This document shows positions 53,124-64,000 of a stretch of 64,000 bases of DNA, in pieces; positions within the stretch are counted from its first letter, which is position 1, and each line of letters opens with the position of its first letter. The translations under genes were made by a program, and so were the position numbers. Under the pieces are notes generated by a model, which saw only the letters and a program-made list of their open reading frames with translations, was not told where the DNA came from and searched no databases. Source of the stretch: Hysterangium stoloniferum (lineage: Eukaryota > Basidiomycota > Agaricomycetes > Hysterangiales > Hysterangiaceae). The DNA is taken from NCBI GenBank assembly GCA_015178975.1, contig WHVD01000102.1, positions 127,001 through 191,000 of the forward strand, read 5' to 3'.

Positions 53124-54097
53124 ATGCCCTCAGACCGTCATGACAACTTCCAGCCCGATGGAGCGAACTCCAGAAACAGGACTCTTCCTCCCATTCGCGA
53201 AGTCTTTGCAGGTAGATAGGACTGAGATTACTGTGGACATAAATAACAACTCTTTACAGACGAGTTGAGCACGCCGGTGGGTACAGGGGAGGGTCAAAGA
53301 CCACACCGATCCTCGATCTCATCAGGAGGACAGGCAACGTTTCCATCATCGGCAGGCTATTCGGACTATTTGGGAAATGTGGGCGCTCCACTGTCTCCAG
53401 TATTGCCACGATGTTTAATTCCAAGTCTAGAATAGTCGCAGAGCGCCCACGACGATAACCGCAGCGCAGCCGCGCTCATATTCGAGCGTCGGCTCAGCAC
53501 CCTCATCCCCGCAGTATGCTAGTCATGGTGATCGTGGCTATGGATACAGAGGGGAAGGATATTCTTATGGGGTTTTGCGTTCTGGTACTTCCGGCGTGCT
53601 CACAAATGCCATCCCGCCATCTGGCAGACCCCAAGGCATCCTGCGACAGACGTCAGCCTTCAGCGATGAACCGGAGGACTTAGCGAAAAGACACAGATGT
53701 GACTATTGTGGGAAACGCTTTGGCATGCCAAGCCATCTTCAGGTTCGTATTAGAATGGCCTACTAGTGTCTCCTGCAATTTACAAATGTACTATTAGATT
53801 CATTTGCGTACTCATACAGCGGAGAGACGTAAGCCCCACTTGCATACTCAGAGGATCACTGATCCCTTCATTATTCCATTATTCCCCATAGCATTTACCT
53901 GTGAGTTCCCAGGATGTCATAAAACCTTTACTGTACGATCCAACCTCAGTCGACATATGCGAACCCACGCAAAAGCTGACTTTGCGAAAGACGAAGGCGA
54001 AAACCCTTTTGGTGGTGGGTATGGGTATCACGGTGATCCTTCACAGCAATCCGCCTCTTCGAGCGATCAGTCATATTATTATTCCTCCCGACGATAA
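53124..54097 (+). CDS. C2H2 zinc-finger protein with two fingers, five exons
   Basis: Exons 53124-53211, 53260-53378, 53431-53742, 53798-53828 and 53892-54097 join in frame. The N-terminus (MPSDRHDNFQPDGANSRNRT, LPPIREVFADELS) is of the kind seen in small basidiomycete C2H2 regulators. It is followed by a Ser/Tyr/Gly-rich region and two fingers: CDYCGKRFGMPSHLQIHLRTH and, through the linker TAERPFT, CEFPGCHKTFTVRSNLSRHMRTH. The tail is Gly/Ser/Tyr-rich and ends SYYYSSRR. The intron at 53379-53430 (GTGGGC...GTCTAG) is inferred because it removes an in-frame stop. Two adjacent fingers of this kind usually bind DNA, so a transcription regulator is likely; targets are unknown. Confidence 0.82.
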
Positions 54098-54109
54098 GTG
54101 ACCAATGTT

Positions 54110-56090
54110 ATATTCAGTTGTAGGAAAGAGCTGTATGTTTTGCCATCACAATGTACAATTGTCACTTAAGCTGTTGATGATGCGCAGTCTCCCCCTTAGA
54201 TGGGTAAACCGTGTGGCCGTGAAAGGAATCTACATAAAAAAGCTACTTAAACTCCATTATTATTCACCGAGTCGAACGTTCCCTCTACCCCTATTAATAG
54301 TGGTTATATTTACTAATTGTCAATTTAATCAAACGCGTGTACACGCATATTTGCATTTGTGTATATTCAATATGCAGTAGTGAGTTGAGTTGAAGAGATA
54401 GGTCGGATACTGACCGAAGAGGTTGAGAAGTCAGTAGATAGTATAATTTATCAATACCGTCCCCGCGTTCACAGAGAAAGCATGGTAGTTAGATAAGTTG
54501 GGATCTCGACTACCAAGAAACCGAGTGGGGATGATCCAAATGCACATACAGGAACTAGCCAGCTAAAGAGACTTCTGCTAAGTCGCCCCGTTACCCTGTC
54601 ATATATGAAATTGATCGCTCGGCACTTCTAATAACTTTCATGAAAATTTGCAATGCTATGCCGAAATGGAAAACTGTTATTTTAAGCAACTTGTTTGTGT
54701 TTCAGTAGTAGGCCAAAATCACGACCGATGTTGTGTACTAAGGGAGATGACTGGGGATGGGTAGGACTTGGCTGGAACTTATGTGCTGTGCCCTTGGAAA
54801 TCCACTCAATTGTCCTAATTTCAGATGGACAAGTACTTAGTGTATTCTCAGGGTAATCTGATATCAAGCTGAGGCTAAAAGTTAAGTCTTAAGAGCTTTA
54901 GAAAAAGTGTCAGGGTGTTGGCATAGATCCTAGCAATTGCAAATGAGAATCAGGAATGGAGAGGATCCAGGAGGTCAAAGATATGAGGGTCAGTAATTGG
55001 GGATTCCCAAAGGCAACCCAATGAGTGGAGGACCTGATTAGTTGAGGTATTCTTAATTGAGGCAAACTTATTTGAGTATAATCTTAGTCAATATTTAGCT
55101 TGGCTTGTAAATACAGAACTGCCTAAAATTATATATATCTAGGAGTTACTTTTCTCTACCAATCCAGACATACAATGAGACAGAAAAGGGAACACAAAAA
55201 GATGATTGTGCAAAGCAGGCAAACAAATAAGAACAATAAGACAGATTGGGATGTGTTAGGAACTATGTCTTGTAGGCCTCTATGTATGGATACAAGCTGA
55301 AGCCAAGTCCTTCCACCATCCTGGTATTATTTCAATAGGTTCCCAGAATATTCCCAAATATTTACCTGGTAGACCAGAACTTAAAAGATCTTAATTTACT
55401 GTGTGAGGATCAAAGATAAGTGTTCACCAAACTTCATGAGAGATGAGGATCAGGTTTCAAGTTGATGCTGAGACCAAAGGTGGATAATGGTTGCAAAGTC
55501 AGGGCCAAGGGCAAAGTGATGTATGGGTAACAAGGTGATCTACTATGACTACATCGCACATGGCTGGTTGTGTGCCCAATAATTATTAGCACATCTATGT
55601 ATTTCCAATTTAGATGGAATTCAGGTATAATTATTACAACATATATTGCCAAAAATTCACTTCTCAATTAATTTTTATTTTGTACTGTGGGTAGTGAGTC
55701 CTGTGGCAATATTTCTGTGCTTTAGAGGTCAATTCCACTAGAAAAATACATCAGCTGCCTAAATGTTAATGGGGGAGGCATCAGTCAAATGCTGATGGTA
55801 AAAGCCAGAATACAAATTCAGGACACAGCCATAGATTCATGCCCTTAGGAACCCAAAGCTTTCATTTGGAAATAAATATTGATAAAAAAGACTATGGTGT
55901 GTCTTGGGTCACACCACAGGTCCCATGAGCTCCACCTCACCAACAACTCCCACAACTCTGACACTGTATCCCCAAGTACAGGATAAATCTGACAAGTCAA
56001 TATAAACACCACAGTGATGGCACACTGCAGTAAACCACACCACATGGCCATGTATTGCAGAACTATGGGTAGTGAAAACTCCACATGTGT
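54110..56090. other. Non-coding repeat debris
   Basis: No coding sequence is recognised. At about 55256-55400 a TGTTAGGAACTATGTCTTG start and the phrase AAGCTGAAGCCAAGTCC recall the 3' half of the gypsy LTR family, so a diverged LTR relic is likely. AT content rises compared with the host island. Confidence 0.45.
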
Positions 56091-56360
56091 TAGGAATTGT
56101 GCATTTGGGCCTCTGCCTTTGCATTCAACCCATATTGTTTTCTGGCATCCTGATATGAGTGCCCCTGACAATGGTGCATCTAACTAAGAACACCCATCTT
56201 GATTCCTTACTTTGATTTCAGAAGCTTGTGTGATAATACATACAATACTCTAGGGTATTTGTCTGTCTTGCATATTTTTTAAAACTAGCTACTGGCAAGA
56301 CCATAACTTGTTACCCCACAACCCTTAGCCCTTGAACCCCTGGCTTACAGCCAACTGTTG
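56090..56360 (+). repeat. Diverged dispersed repeat, partner of 37500-38100
   Basis: Contains the two blocks listed for 37500-38100 in the same order and orientation, closer together. It is cut on the right near the solo LTR at 56384. Confidence 0.5.
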
Positions 56361-56383
56361 TTTTGCATCTTACCATGTATGTA

Positions 56384-57191
56384 TGTTAGGGTATGTACAT
56401 GGTGGGTCTCTGGAGAAACCCGCAGAATATCCAGTAGGACTTGGCTTCAGCTTATAGGCTGCACCCTTGCTAGATCGTGTTGCCCAATTTCAGACAGGTG
56501 GACGGGAATCCCAGGGAGTCCAGGTGGGGGTCGTCGGTTGAGGGGTCATAGGTCAGAGGTCATGGGTCGTGAGTCGAGATAGGTAAGAGAGATAGAATGT
56601 GCTGGAGCCCGTGGGCTCTGACTAGTGTGAGCGGTGTAATTCAAGTAGGAGTTTAGAGCGGAAAATGTATTGGATTACTGGGGGGAATCTAAGCCGATTT
56701 TCTGACTGGATTGTATGTACAACATCTGCCAGTTTAAATAGACCCTGGAGTGAATGTCATACCGAATCCAGTAATAATGAAATGAGCAAGACATAAATGG
56801 AAATAGTAAACACCAAATTTGGTGTTAGGAACGGGGTGGAATGGAGCAGAGTCCAAATAGTGACAAATCATAAACCATAACGGGAAACGGAGCAGAAGCG
56901 GAGTCCGAATTGTGACAGGTCATTTGACTAAAATGGGAACGGGGCTCTGTTAGAGGGAAGACGGGTTTTCTGAGTGGGGTCCAGTGACTGACGTGCAGGA
57001 TGAGGTCAGATATAGACAGAGACAGAGTCTGGTGGGTTTTCTGGTGACTGAAACACAATGTAATGAAGACAAATGTAGACAAGTCTGATGTACAGAGTCC
57101 AGTGGGAATTCCGGTGAACTGACAATGGGTGTGTATAGGGTGTGGGTGCATATAAGTTAATGCCTGGAGTCCGGGATTTCCAGTCATAACA
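56384..57191 (-). repeat. Solo gypsy LTR with TSD ATGTA
   Basis: Plus-strand ends are TGTTAGGGTATGTACATGG and TCCAGTCATAACA, 808 bp, flanked by ATGTA at 56379-56383 and 57192-57196. It is in reverse orientation, very similar to the gypsy-B LTRs (its 3' end also has GTACATACCCTAACA on the minus strand). Confidence 0.94.
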
Positions 57192-57196
57192 ATGTA

Positions 57197-57761
57197 CATG
57201 TACTTCTTTTTTTTTTTGGAATACTGGAGTACCTGACAGTTTTGTTCAAGGGTGCAACACATACATTGAAGCATTGAAGCCAAGCTCCACCAGCTTTAGT
57301 AACTGGAGTTACTGGGTAAGTACATATCAATATTTTGGACCCCCCATCCTTGCATTCTCCTTCCCATCTTTAGTTCCAGTTCTTAACAGTATATTTGAAC
57401 TCACACTCACAAAACTGTTTCCTCAATGTCCTACCAAGGAGATTGTCCATAATTACTATAATATCAGATGTTTACTGGTAAAATTTATATTTCTACAAAA
57501 CTCCATCTTTAAATAGTGATATATCTCTGAGACTATTATATTATTAACCACCAACCATGAGAAACAATTTTCCATATTATATCCTACAAAATTCAGGGTC
57601 AATTAATAAAACCTATTGTATATGGTTTTCCAAGTTATGCAAGTACTTGCTAATACTTTTGTTGATACTTTGTTTTTTAAAAGCTAAACTGTAGTTATTT
57701 CCTAGTAAAATATGTGAGATATCATTGAAGAGTTTTCATCCTGTGGCTTTCTTTACTAAAT
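57197..57761. other. AT-rich non-coding stretch
   Basis: No coding sequence recognised; a T10 run lies near 57209. Confidence 0.5.
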
Positions 57762-57766
57762 GAAAC

Positions 57767-58583
57767 TGTTACTACCGGACAATCCCGCCGGACTCCGAGC
57801 ACTAACCTGTACGCCCCCACGCGCTACAAGCACCAATCGTCTGTTTATAGGATTTCCTGCCCAGACTCCATACGTCAAGACTTGTTACGTTCGACCTCAT
57901 TACAACACATATCAGTTACTGGACTTCCCCCGGACTCCGTCTCTGTCTATGTCCGTCTTCGTCCCACGCATCAGTCACCGGTCCCCGCTTAGAATCCCGT
58001 CACTGCTCTAATCAAGCCCCGTTCCCATTTTAGTCAAATGACCTGCACGATTTAGGACTCTGCTCCCACTCCATTTCCCGTTATGGGTTATGCTTTGTCA
58101 AGATTTGGACTCCACTCCGTTCCGTCCCGTTCCTAACACCAAACTTGGTGTTTACTATTCCCATTTTATGTTTTGTTAGTTTCGTTTCGCCATTACTGGA
58201 TTTGGTATGTCATGCACTCCATGGTCTATATAAACTGGCAGATGTTGTACATACAATCCAGTCAGAAAATTAGCTTAGATTCCCCCCAGTAATCTAATAT
58301 ATTTTCCACTCTAAAACCCTACTCTTATCAGACCGCTCACACTAGTTGGAGCCCACGGGCTCCGGCGCATCTACCTCTCTCGACTATCTCGACTCATGAC
58401 TCACGACCTCCAACCTACAACCTACGACCCACGACCCCTGCCCGGACTCCCCGGGATTCCCGTCCACCTGTTCGAAATTGGACAACACGATCTAGTGAGG
58501 GCGCAGCCTATAAGCTGAAGCCAAGTCCTACCGGATATCCCGCGGGTTTCTCTGGAAACCCGCCCTGTGTGTGTATCCTAACA
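57767..58583 (+). repeat. Solo gypsy LTR with TSD GAAAC
   Basis: From TGTTACTACCGGACAATCCC to GTGTATCCTAACA, 817 bp, flanked by GAAAC at 57762-57766 and 58584-58588. It is most similar to the solo LTR at 26086-26924. Confidence 0.95.
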
Positions 58584-58588
58584 GAAAC

Positions 58589-59000
58589 CACCTATATATT
58601 CTTGGTATGTTGCATCAAGTAGAAATCTGTTCAGATTGACAGACCCATTCCGATGTAATACATGTGTATTCAGAGATGTCAATGACCTATATATGCATGA
58701 AATGGACCATTTAAAAGGATATGCTTTTTAAAAGTCTTAATGTTTTAAGCTACTAAAATTTTTCATAACCTATAGATTCAGGTCTTGAAAGATGCTTTGT
58801 TTCATACAAATAAGTTTTAAACTTTCCCAAAGTTTGAAAATCCAAATGATGCTTGAATCACATCACAGATGTTCAAGTGACCTTTAGAGTATATTAGAAT
58901 TTGGTATACTTAATAGTTTTCAGATATCCTCCCAACAGGTTGAAAGACAAGAGGCCATCAGGAATCTCAAATTGCATACAATCTAATGACAGTTTATAGG
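58589..59000. other. AT-rich non-coding stretch
   Basis: The continuation of the sequence interrupted by the solo LTR at 57767. No coding signal is seen. Confidence 0.5.
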
Positions 59001-59329
59001 ATCCCCATTAATGACACTTTGACCATGTCATGACTGTGTGAACCCCAGCAAGTCCACCTTGGCCTCCCCCCATTCCTCCCAGTCCTGGTGGCAGTGATTT
59101 GAATCTGGCTCCTTCCCATCACAGTTCCCATCATTTGGTTCATAGCTCTCATCATCATAATCATCCTTGTGGTGGTCTGCCCAGATCTCATGGTAGTGAA
59201 CCTCTGGGTTCTCACCATAGCTCTCATCCAATCTCTCATCATAGTTCACATCATTTGTCACATCACAGTAACCATTCTGGCTGCCTGCATGGCAGTATTT
59301 CTCCAGTACTCAGCCCTATGCATGATTCC

Positions 59330-59810
59330 CTGTTGACATCCAACATTCTTTATGGAACAGGCACTTCAAAGTTGTGGCCTTTCCCCATGCAATGCAACTT
59401 TAACAATTGACCTTATGAATTCTCCACTGATAAAATCAAGGTTATATTTGCTTTCTCTTACTTTTGGAGCCTGCCATGAATTAGTTTGGGCCTTTGTTAA
59501 ACAACCTCAATGGTTATGAACCCATTTGGCTTAATAACTACTTATCCTTCATTACCAAACTTAGACAATTTTGGCTCACACAATGCTGTCAGTGATGCCA
59601 AGCAGTGTTGGCAAATATTGAAGATCCATTCCCAGGAACTCCACAGAGTATTTTCCAGATACAATATCAGATTCCAAACCATCTTCTGGACTAGTGTCAA
59701 GATCCAGAATCCACTGGAACCTGACCCTCATCCCTCAAGTATTATTTACCTCAGTCCCCAGTCAGATATTCTGCTAACAACTAGTGTGAAGAGTCGATAG
59801 ATTCTGACCA
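59330..59810 (+). pseudogene. Gypsy-type gag capsid remnant
   Basis: The pieces TGTSKLWPFPMQCNFNN and KVIFAFSYFWSLP correspond to the capsid sequence of gypsy-B (NPNKLSTFLMQCHFNF, KVNYTLLYLSGS), with stops between them. The following FGSHNAVSDAKQCWQILKIH stretch resembles the FGPYDPTGEAENSLINL block. No LTR borders were found for this fragment, so it may belong to another gypsy family. Confidence 0.5.
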
Positions 59811-59819
59811 CTTGATATA

Positions 59820-60439
59820 CGAAGAATAGTGTTTATTCAACTACTATTAGCAAGTATTGACTGTTCAGTACAATACAGTAGGTTACTAGACTGATAGTAC
59901 TAGTAGAGAGATGCACTACACATCACAAGAGCAACTGTACAGTTGCTCGTGACAACTAGAACAAGAGAATAAAAGGGTTGACCTTTATGGTACAACTTGT
60001 AGCTAGAAGTAAGAGAGATAATCAGTGAAAGACTGAATATCTAGGGTAGAGAGATAGTAGCGTGAGTCAACTACAGTATAGTGTCGACGAGCGCAAAGAC
60101 TTGAGAGTGGGATTTGACCTTTGTGGTTCAAGTCCAAAGACTATTAGTATGCGAGAAAATACTACCTTTATAGGTAGCTGAGATGTTACCCTTGACACCT
60201 CTCGTTATTTGACGTCTGGGTCGTTACGAGGTGGTGTCTGGTGGGTAAAAAGTGTCTCTTCATCTGGCGCCGAGTGCGCCCACAGGTATACACAAAGCTT
60301 TGAACTAAGAAATAAAGGTATGCTCGAAGAGTATAAGGAATTAAAGAAAGGAAACAATACTAGATAATAATGTAATATAATATGTCTAATATTTAACAGC
60401 CTGATCATGATATATGCATACCCTTCACAACTAGACACC
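59820..60439. other. Non-coding stretch
   Basis: No coding sequence recognised. It includes a short inverted repeat, AGAGCAACTGTACAGTTGCTC (59930-59950), which is a perfect hairpin. Confidence 0.45.
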
Positions 60440-60444
60440 TCATC

Positions 60445-60705
60445 TATTGAAACAGTTGAATAAGGCTTTGCAGAACACCCTGTGAGTGTGTGATTGGAAA
60501 GTAAATACTAAGGAGACTTTCCCACACCCACAGCGGAGTATTCTACTGGGTGCTTATCTAAGCACATAGGAGTTACCAAACTAAGTAACTCACTAAATAC
60601 TGCACCTACAGTGCTGGGAAAAATACTACAAATATGAGAACAATATAGGGAGAAATATAGATAACATAATAGACTATATTAGAGCTATAGTATCATACTC
60701 TAACA
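60445..60705 (-). repeat. Small solo LTR (261 bp) with TSD TCATC
   Basis: This is the reverse-orientation copy of the LTR at 32508-32922, from TATTGAAACAGTTGAATAAGG to CATACTCTAACA, flanked by TCATC at 60440-60444 and 60706-60710. The terminal TG appears mutated to TA. It has one copy of the 54-bp unit, in part, where the other copy has 3.6. Confidence 0.9.
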
Positions 60706-60710
60706 TCATC

Positions 60711-61721
60711 CTGTCTGTCAGGGCTCTGAAAATTTGTCTTGTCTTTATTTCAGCTTAAATTTGTCTTTATTTTAGTTTAGTCTAGTTTATTTAGTCATGC
60801 AATATAAATTTAAACTTTAATTAGTTTCTTCTTCATTAGTATAAATACTTCAGGATGTACATAACTAGACCCCAGTTTCAATCTCTTAGGATTTCCACTA
60901 AATATATTCTCAAGTCATTATAACTTCTATCCCTCTACTCCTTATCCTTGTCTTATCTCTCTTTCCTTCTTTGTGTTTTGGTAGCCTTGTTAGTGTTGCC
61001 ATAACAGAAGATTGAAATTCTCTCAACAGCTTTACCATTTCTCTCTCTCTCTCTCTCTCACACACACAATAACTCTTCATATCCAATTCCCCTTTCCTCC
61101 ATCCTATCATCCTCTCAGGCTCTGTGTACTGTCAAAAAATCTCCCTTATGGTGTGTGTGACCTTAGTAGATAGGAACACCAACTGCTAGGGCTGATCCTT
61201 GTACAAGGCAGCCTTTAGTTCCCCAGAAAATATCCAGGTAGTCATCCCTGTGATTCTGGGAATACGCCAGAGTGCTAACAACTGGGTGTTCAGTGGTCCT
61301 TTTTTTAGTTTACTATAGTTACATTAGTCAGACCAAGGACACTTTTGTAGCTAGTTTTCTTCTCCACACACACTCCTGAGGGCAGACCAGTATAGATCCT
61401 ACCCTATTAGACCCCACCTCTCTTTCAGATACCATGGATGGTATTCTCTTTCAGCAGTAAGGTATGAGTGTATGAACAGAATTTAGTCTCTGAGCAAATG
61501 TTGGGTGTGACACATGGTCACTTCTCCTCATACCACCATGATGTTTGCTTGCAGTCTTGTCATTCCCTACTGCCCTCTAGTTTTTTCTACCTATCTAAGA
61601 CATTCTTTACTTCCCAAATCATATTTTCCTTTACTCTTGCCTTCCACAATGGAATGCATCACCCACAATCCACACTCAGACACATGTCCTGATTATGGCT
61701 CAGCCACTTTCACCATCATCT
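60711..61721. other. Non-coding stretch with a CT/CA microsatellite
   Basis: No coding sequence recognised. A (TC)n run followed by (AC)n lies at about 61038-61068. Confidence 0.5.
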
Positions 61722-61726
61722 GAGCC

Positions 61727-62545
61727 TGTTAGGATACACACACAGGGTAGGTCTCCGGAGAAACCCACGGGATATCCGGTAGGACTTGGCTTCAGCTTAT
61801 AGGCTGCGCCCTCGCTAGATTGTGTTGTCCAATTTCAAACAGGCGGACGGGAGTCCCAGGGAGTCCAGGTGGGGTTCGTGAGTCGTAGGTCATAGGTCGG
61901 AGGTCGTGGGTCATGAGTCGAGATAGTTGAGAGAGATAGATGCACTGGAGCCTGTGGCCTCCAACTAGTGTGAGCGGTGTGAATCAAGTAGGGTTTTAGA
62001 GCGAAAAATGTTATTAGATTACTGGGGGGGAATCTAAGCTAATTTTCTGACTGGATTGTATGTACAACATCTGCCAGTTTAAATAGACCGTGGAGTAAAT
62101 GTCATACCGAATCCAGTAATAATGAAACGAAGCGAGCAAAACATAAAACGGGAATAGTAAACACCAAATTGGTGTTAGGAATGGGACGGAACGGAGCGGA
62201 GTCCAAATCGTGACAAAGCATAAACCATAATGGGAAACGGAGCAGGAGTGGAGTACAAATCGTGACAGGTCATTTGACTAAAATGGGAACGGGGCTCAAT
62301 TAGAGCAGTGACGGGATTCTGAGCAGGGTCCAGTGACTGATGCGTGGGACGAAGACGGACATAGACAGAGACGGAGTCTGGGGGAAGTCCGGTGACTGAT
62401 GTGTGTCATAATGAGGTCGAAACATAACGAGTCTTGTCGTACAGAGTCCGGGCGGGAAATCCTATAAACAGACATTTGGTGCGTGTGGGGTGTGGGGGCG
62501 TATGGGTTAGTGCCCAGAGTCTGGCGGGATTGTCCAGTCGTAACA
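61727..62545 (-). repeat. Solo gypsy LTR with TSD GAGCC
   Basis: Plus-strand ends are TGTTAGGATACACACACAGG and CCAGTCGTAACA, 819 bp, flanked by GAGCC at 61722-61726 and 62546-62550. Reverse orientation. Confidence 0.95.
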
Positions 62546-62550
62546 GAGCC

Positions 62551-63575
62551 CCTTTAATAGCACAGAACAACATCAATGAAGCAGGGGTCACACAACTTCT
62601 AGCCAAAGTGTGGAAACAATACAATGACAGTCTGAAGGAAGCATGGGACCAGCAAGTCCAAGATGATCTTCGCCTCCAAGAATAAGTTGAATACCTTGCC
62701 TGTGAGGAGCAAGAACATCAACAGGCACAGAAAGAGCAGGAGGAGGAGTGTAATCCTGTCATCAAATGGGATCACTGGGTCCAGGTCACATGGGTTGATA
62801 GGACCACGGTGTATTGCTCAATGAACTAGTGGGCAGTATACATGGCAGGCAGTGTCCAGTAAGTCTAAAGAGATGGAAAACTACCCAGACTATATATATG
62901 TGCTATGAACAAAAAGGATGGAACAATAAGAATGGAACAATAAGAATGGAACAAAAGGAAAATGCATAAGACTGGGGTGCCAGGCTTACAAGGAGGCTGA
63001 GAAACACGAGCTCAAGAAAAAGAAATTAAAAAAGAAAGAATTTGATCACAGCACAATGGTTGATGACTTCATCACCCCCAGGCCGTCCACATGCACCTTA
63101 AACAAACTCGAGGCATTTGAATATGTTGAGCGTTGGTATTTCACACCAGAAGGGTGCCTGAATGCTGCAGAAAGCCAACGATCTCAAGCAGATGACATCT
63201 TCAGCCTAGCAAAGGTTGGTGATTCCCTTGCACTCAGACAGCTCTCAGCTGTCAAGGCTTCCTGCAATGCAGTCAAGGATGCTGACCTCACCTGGGATCA
63301 AATGATGATGGGCAAGGTTCTATTCCTGCACCATGTACAAGAGGTCAGCTGGCCCAAGAATCATCTCACATCCCTTGCTCACTTCTTCATCAACATTGAA
63401 ATTCACCCCTTCTGTCTTTGCCCTTATGGAGAAAAAACACTCACTCTCTACTAAGCTAAAGTCCATTGAAACTGGAATGACAAACTGAAGCACAACCAAG
63501 GCTTTAACATATTGTCAATGAGACTCTGCTACAAAGCATCTTGATGGAAGTCCTCAACAAAGTCTCTCTCAATGG
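62551..63575 (+). pseudogene. Fragment of an unrecognised multi-exon gene
   Basis: Plus-strand coding pieces: a helical Gln/Glu-rich segment (LLAKVWKQYNDSLKEAWDQQ, EQEHQQAQKEQEEEC; 62580-62750); the long frame 63056-63454 (FITPRPSTCTLNKLEAFEYV, ERWYFTPEGCLNAAES, DLTWDQMMMGKVLFLHHVQE, LAHFFINIEIHPF); and, after an in-frame stop at 63452, KVHWNWNDKLKHNQGFNI and ETLLQSILMEVLNKVSLNG up to a GTCAGT donor at about 63584. The E-Y-x-E-x-WYFT ... DLTWD pattern is one I associate with repeated genes of unknown function in mushroom genomes, often near mobile elements. No function is assigned. Confidence 0.5.
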
Positions 63576-64000
63576 CATCCATGAGGTCAGTACTTTTTCT
63601 ATCCATCTTTCACCAATATTGCTAATCATACACCTATCATTTTCACAACCATCACTTGCATGAAATGCCTTCACCATTACATGCCTATGCTTCTCACTTC
63701 TCACTTCATGCTTTTTCCATTTCTTCTGCTTCTCCTCCCACTTCACACCTTTATATTTCTACTTCACTTCAGGTCTCTTTATCCCTTATGCTTCATGTGC
63801 CTCTGGAAATATACAATATAAATGCTGTGCCTCACTTCTGCCATCTGTTGTTGATGCTACAACATGTATGAACAATCCATATGGCCCAATATCACACCCC
63901 AAAATTCTGTAGATTGAGTTAATATGTCAAGCAACTTTTGCAGCCTGTTATGACCATGTCACAACCCTGTCACAAACCGACGGTCCCCGAGGATACAATG

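Noticed and set aside
38000-54000. tRNA genes in the host island
   Set aside because: No A-box/B-box pair with a foldable cloverleaf was recognised by eye. A tRNAscan run would be needed to exclude them.
59028-59410. His/Ser-rich frames on both strands
   Set aside because: They come from a CATCAT/TCACA-rich low-complexity stretch. No start context, splice pattern or family supports a protein.

Overview
The window looks like nuclear DNA of a filamentous basidiomycete, most likely an Agaricomycete with a repeat-rich genome. The host genes at 40-54 kb are split by many introns of about 50 nt with GT...AG borders (one GC donor), and they belong to protein types common in mushroom-forming fungi: a Vba-like MFS transporter, a signal-peptide plus single-TM protein ending in a GVPEI-type tail, a small C2H2 zinc-finger protein and a kinase-N-lobe-like protein. 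Genus and species cannot be read from the sequence.

Layout. (1) 1-33.6 kb is one nested stack of transposable elements. The oldest visible layer is a Ty1/copia element (28405-33593). It was hit by a Ty3/gypsy element, gypsy-A (4575-5814, 25707-26085, 26925-27647, 3' LTR 27648-28404; its 5' end lies off-window). Gypsy-A was then entered by a second gypsy copy, gypsy-B (window start to 4574), by a 19.9-kb element with kilobase-long inverted repeats (5815-25706), and by a now-solo LTR (26086-26924). The 19.9-kb element was itself entered by a tyrosine-recombinase (DIRS order, PAT/Ngaro-like) retrotransposon (9996-16204) and by another solo LTR (16464-17507). (2) 33.6-38.2 kb holds further TE debris, including a 1.56-kb Tc1-like element (34434-35992). 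(3) 38.2-54.1 kb is the host island: a decayed paralog (38.26-39.17 kb), a kinase-like gene (40.06-42.03 kb, minus), the TM-protein gene (42.23-43.70 kb, plus), the MFS transporter (44.31-47.15 kb, minus), a 5.9-kb stretch with no recognisable gene, and the zinc-finger gene (53.12-54.10 kb, plus). (4) 54.1-64 kb is repeat debris again: three gypsy-family solo LTRs and one small solo LTR, each with a 5-bp target duplication, a gag remnant, and a fragment of an unrecognised multi-exon gene at the end.

The most interesting structure is the 19.9-kb inverted-repeat element. It ends in CAGCTGTTTGCATTAC at both sides, sits in a TA dinucleotide, has an approximate empty site in gypsy-B at 2561-2570, and encloses an intact, five-exon Tc1/mariner-like DD34E transposase, an accessory gene with an AT-hook-like motif, and duplicated mirror-image copies of an unrecognised multi-exon gene in its arms. 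Second is an antisense, intron-containing gene between pol and the 3' LTR of both gypsy copies. It encodes a coiled-coil protein with two CX2CX6C motifs. Third is the unusually clear A1-ORFs-B1-A2-B2 split-direct-repeat architecture of the DIRS-type element.
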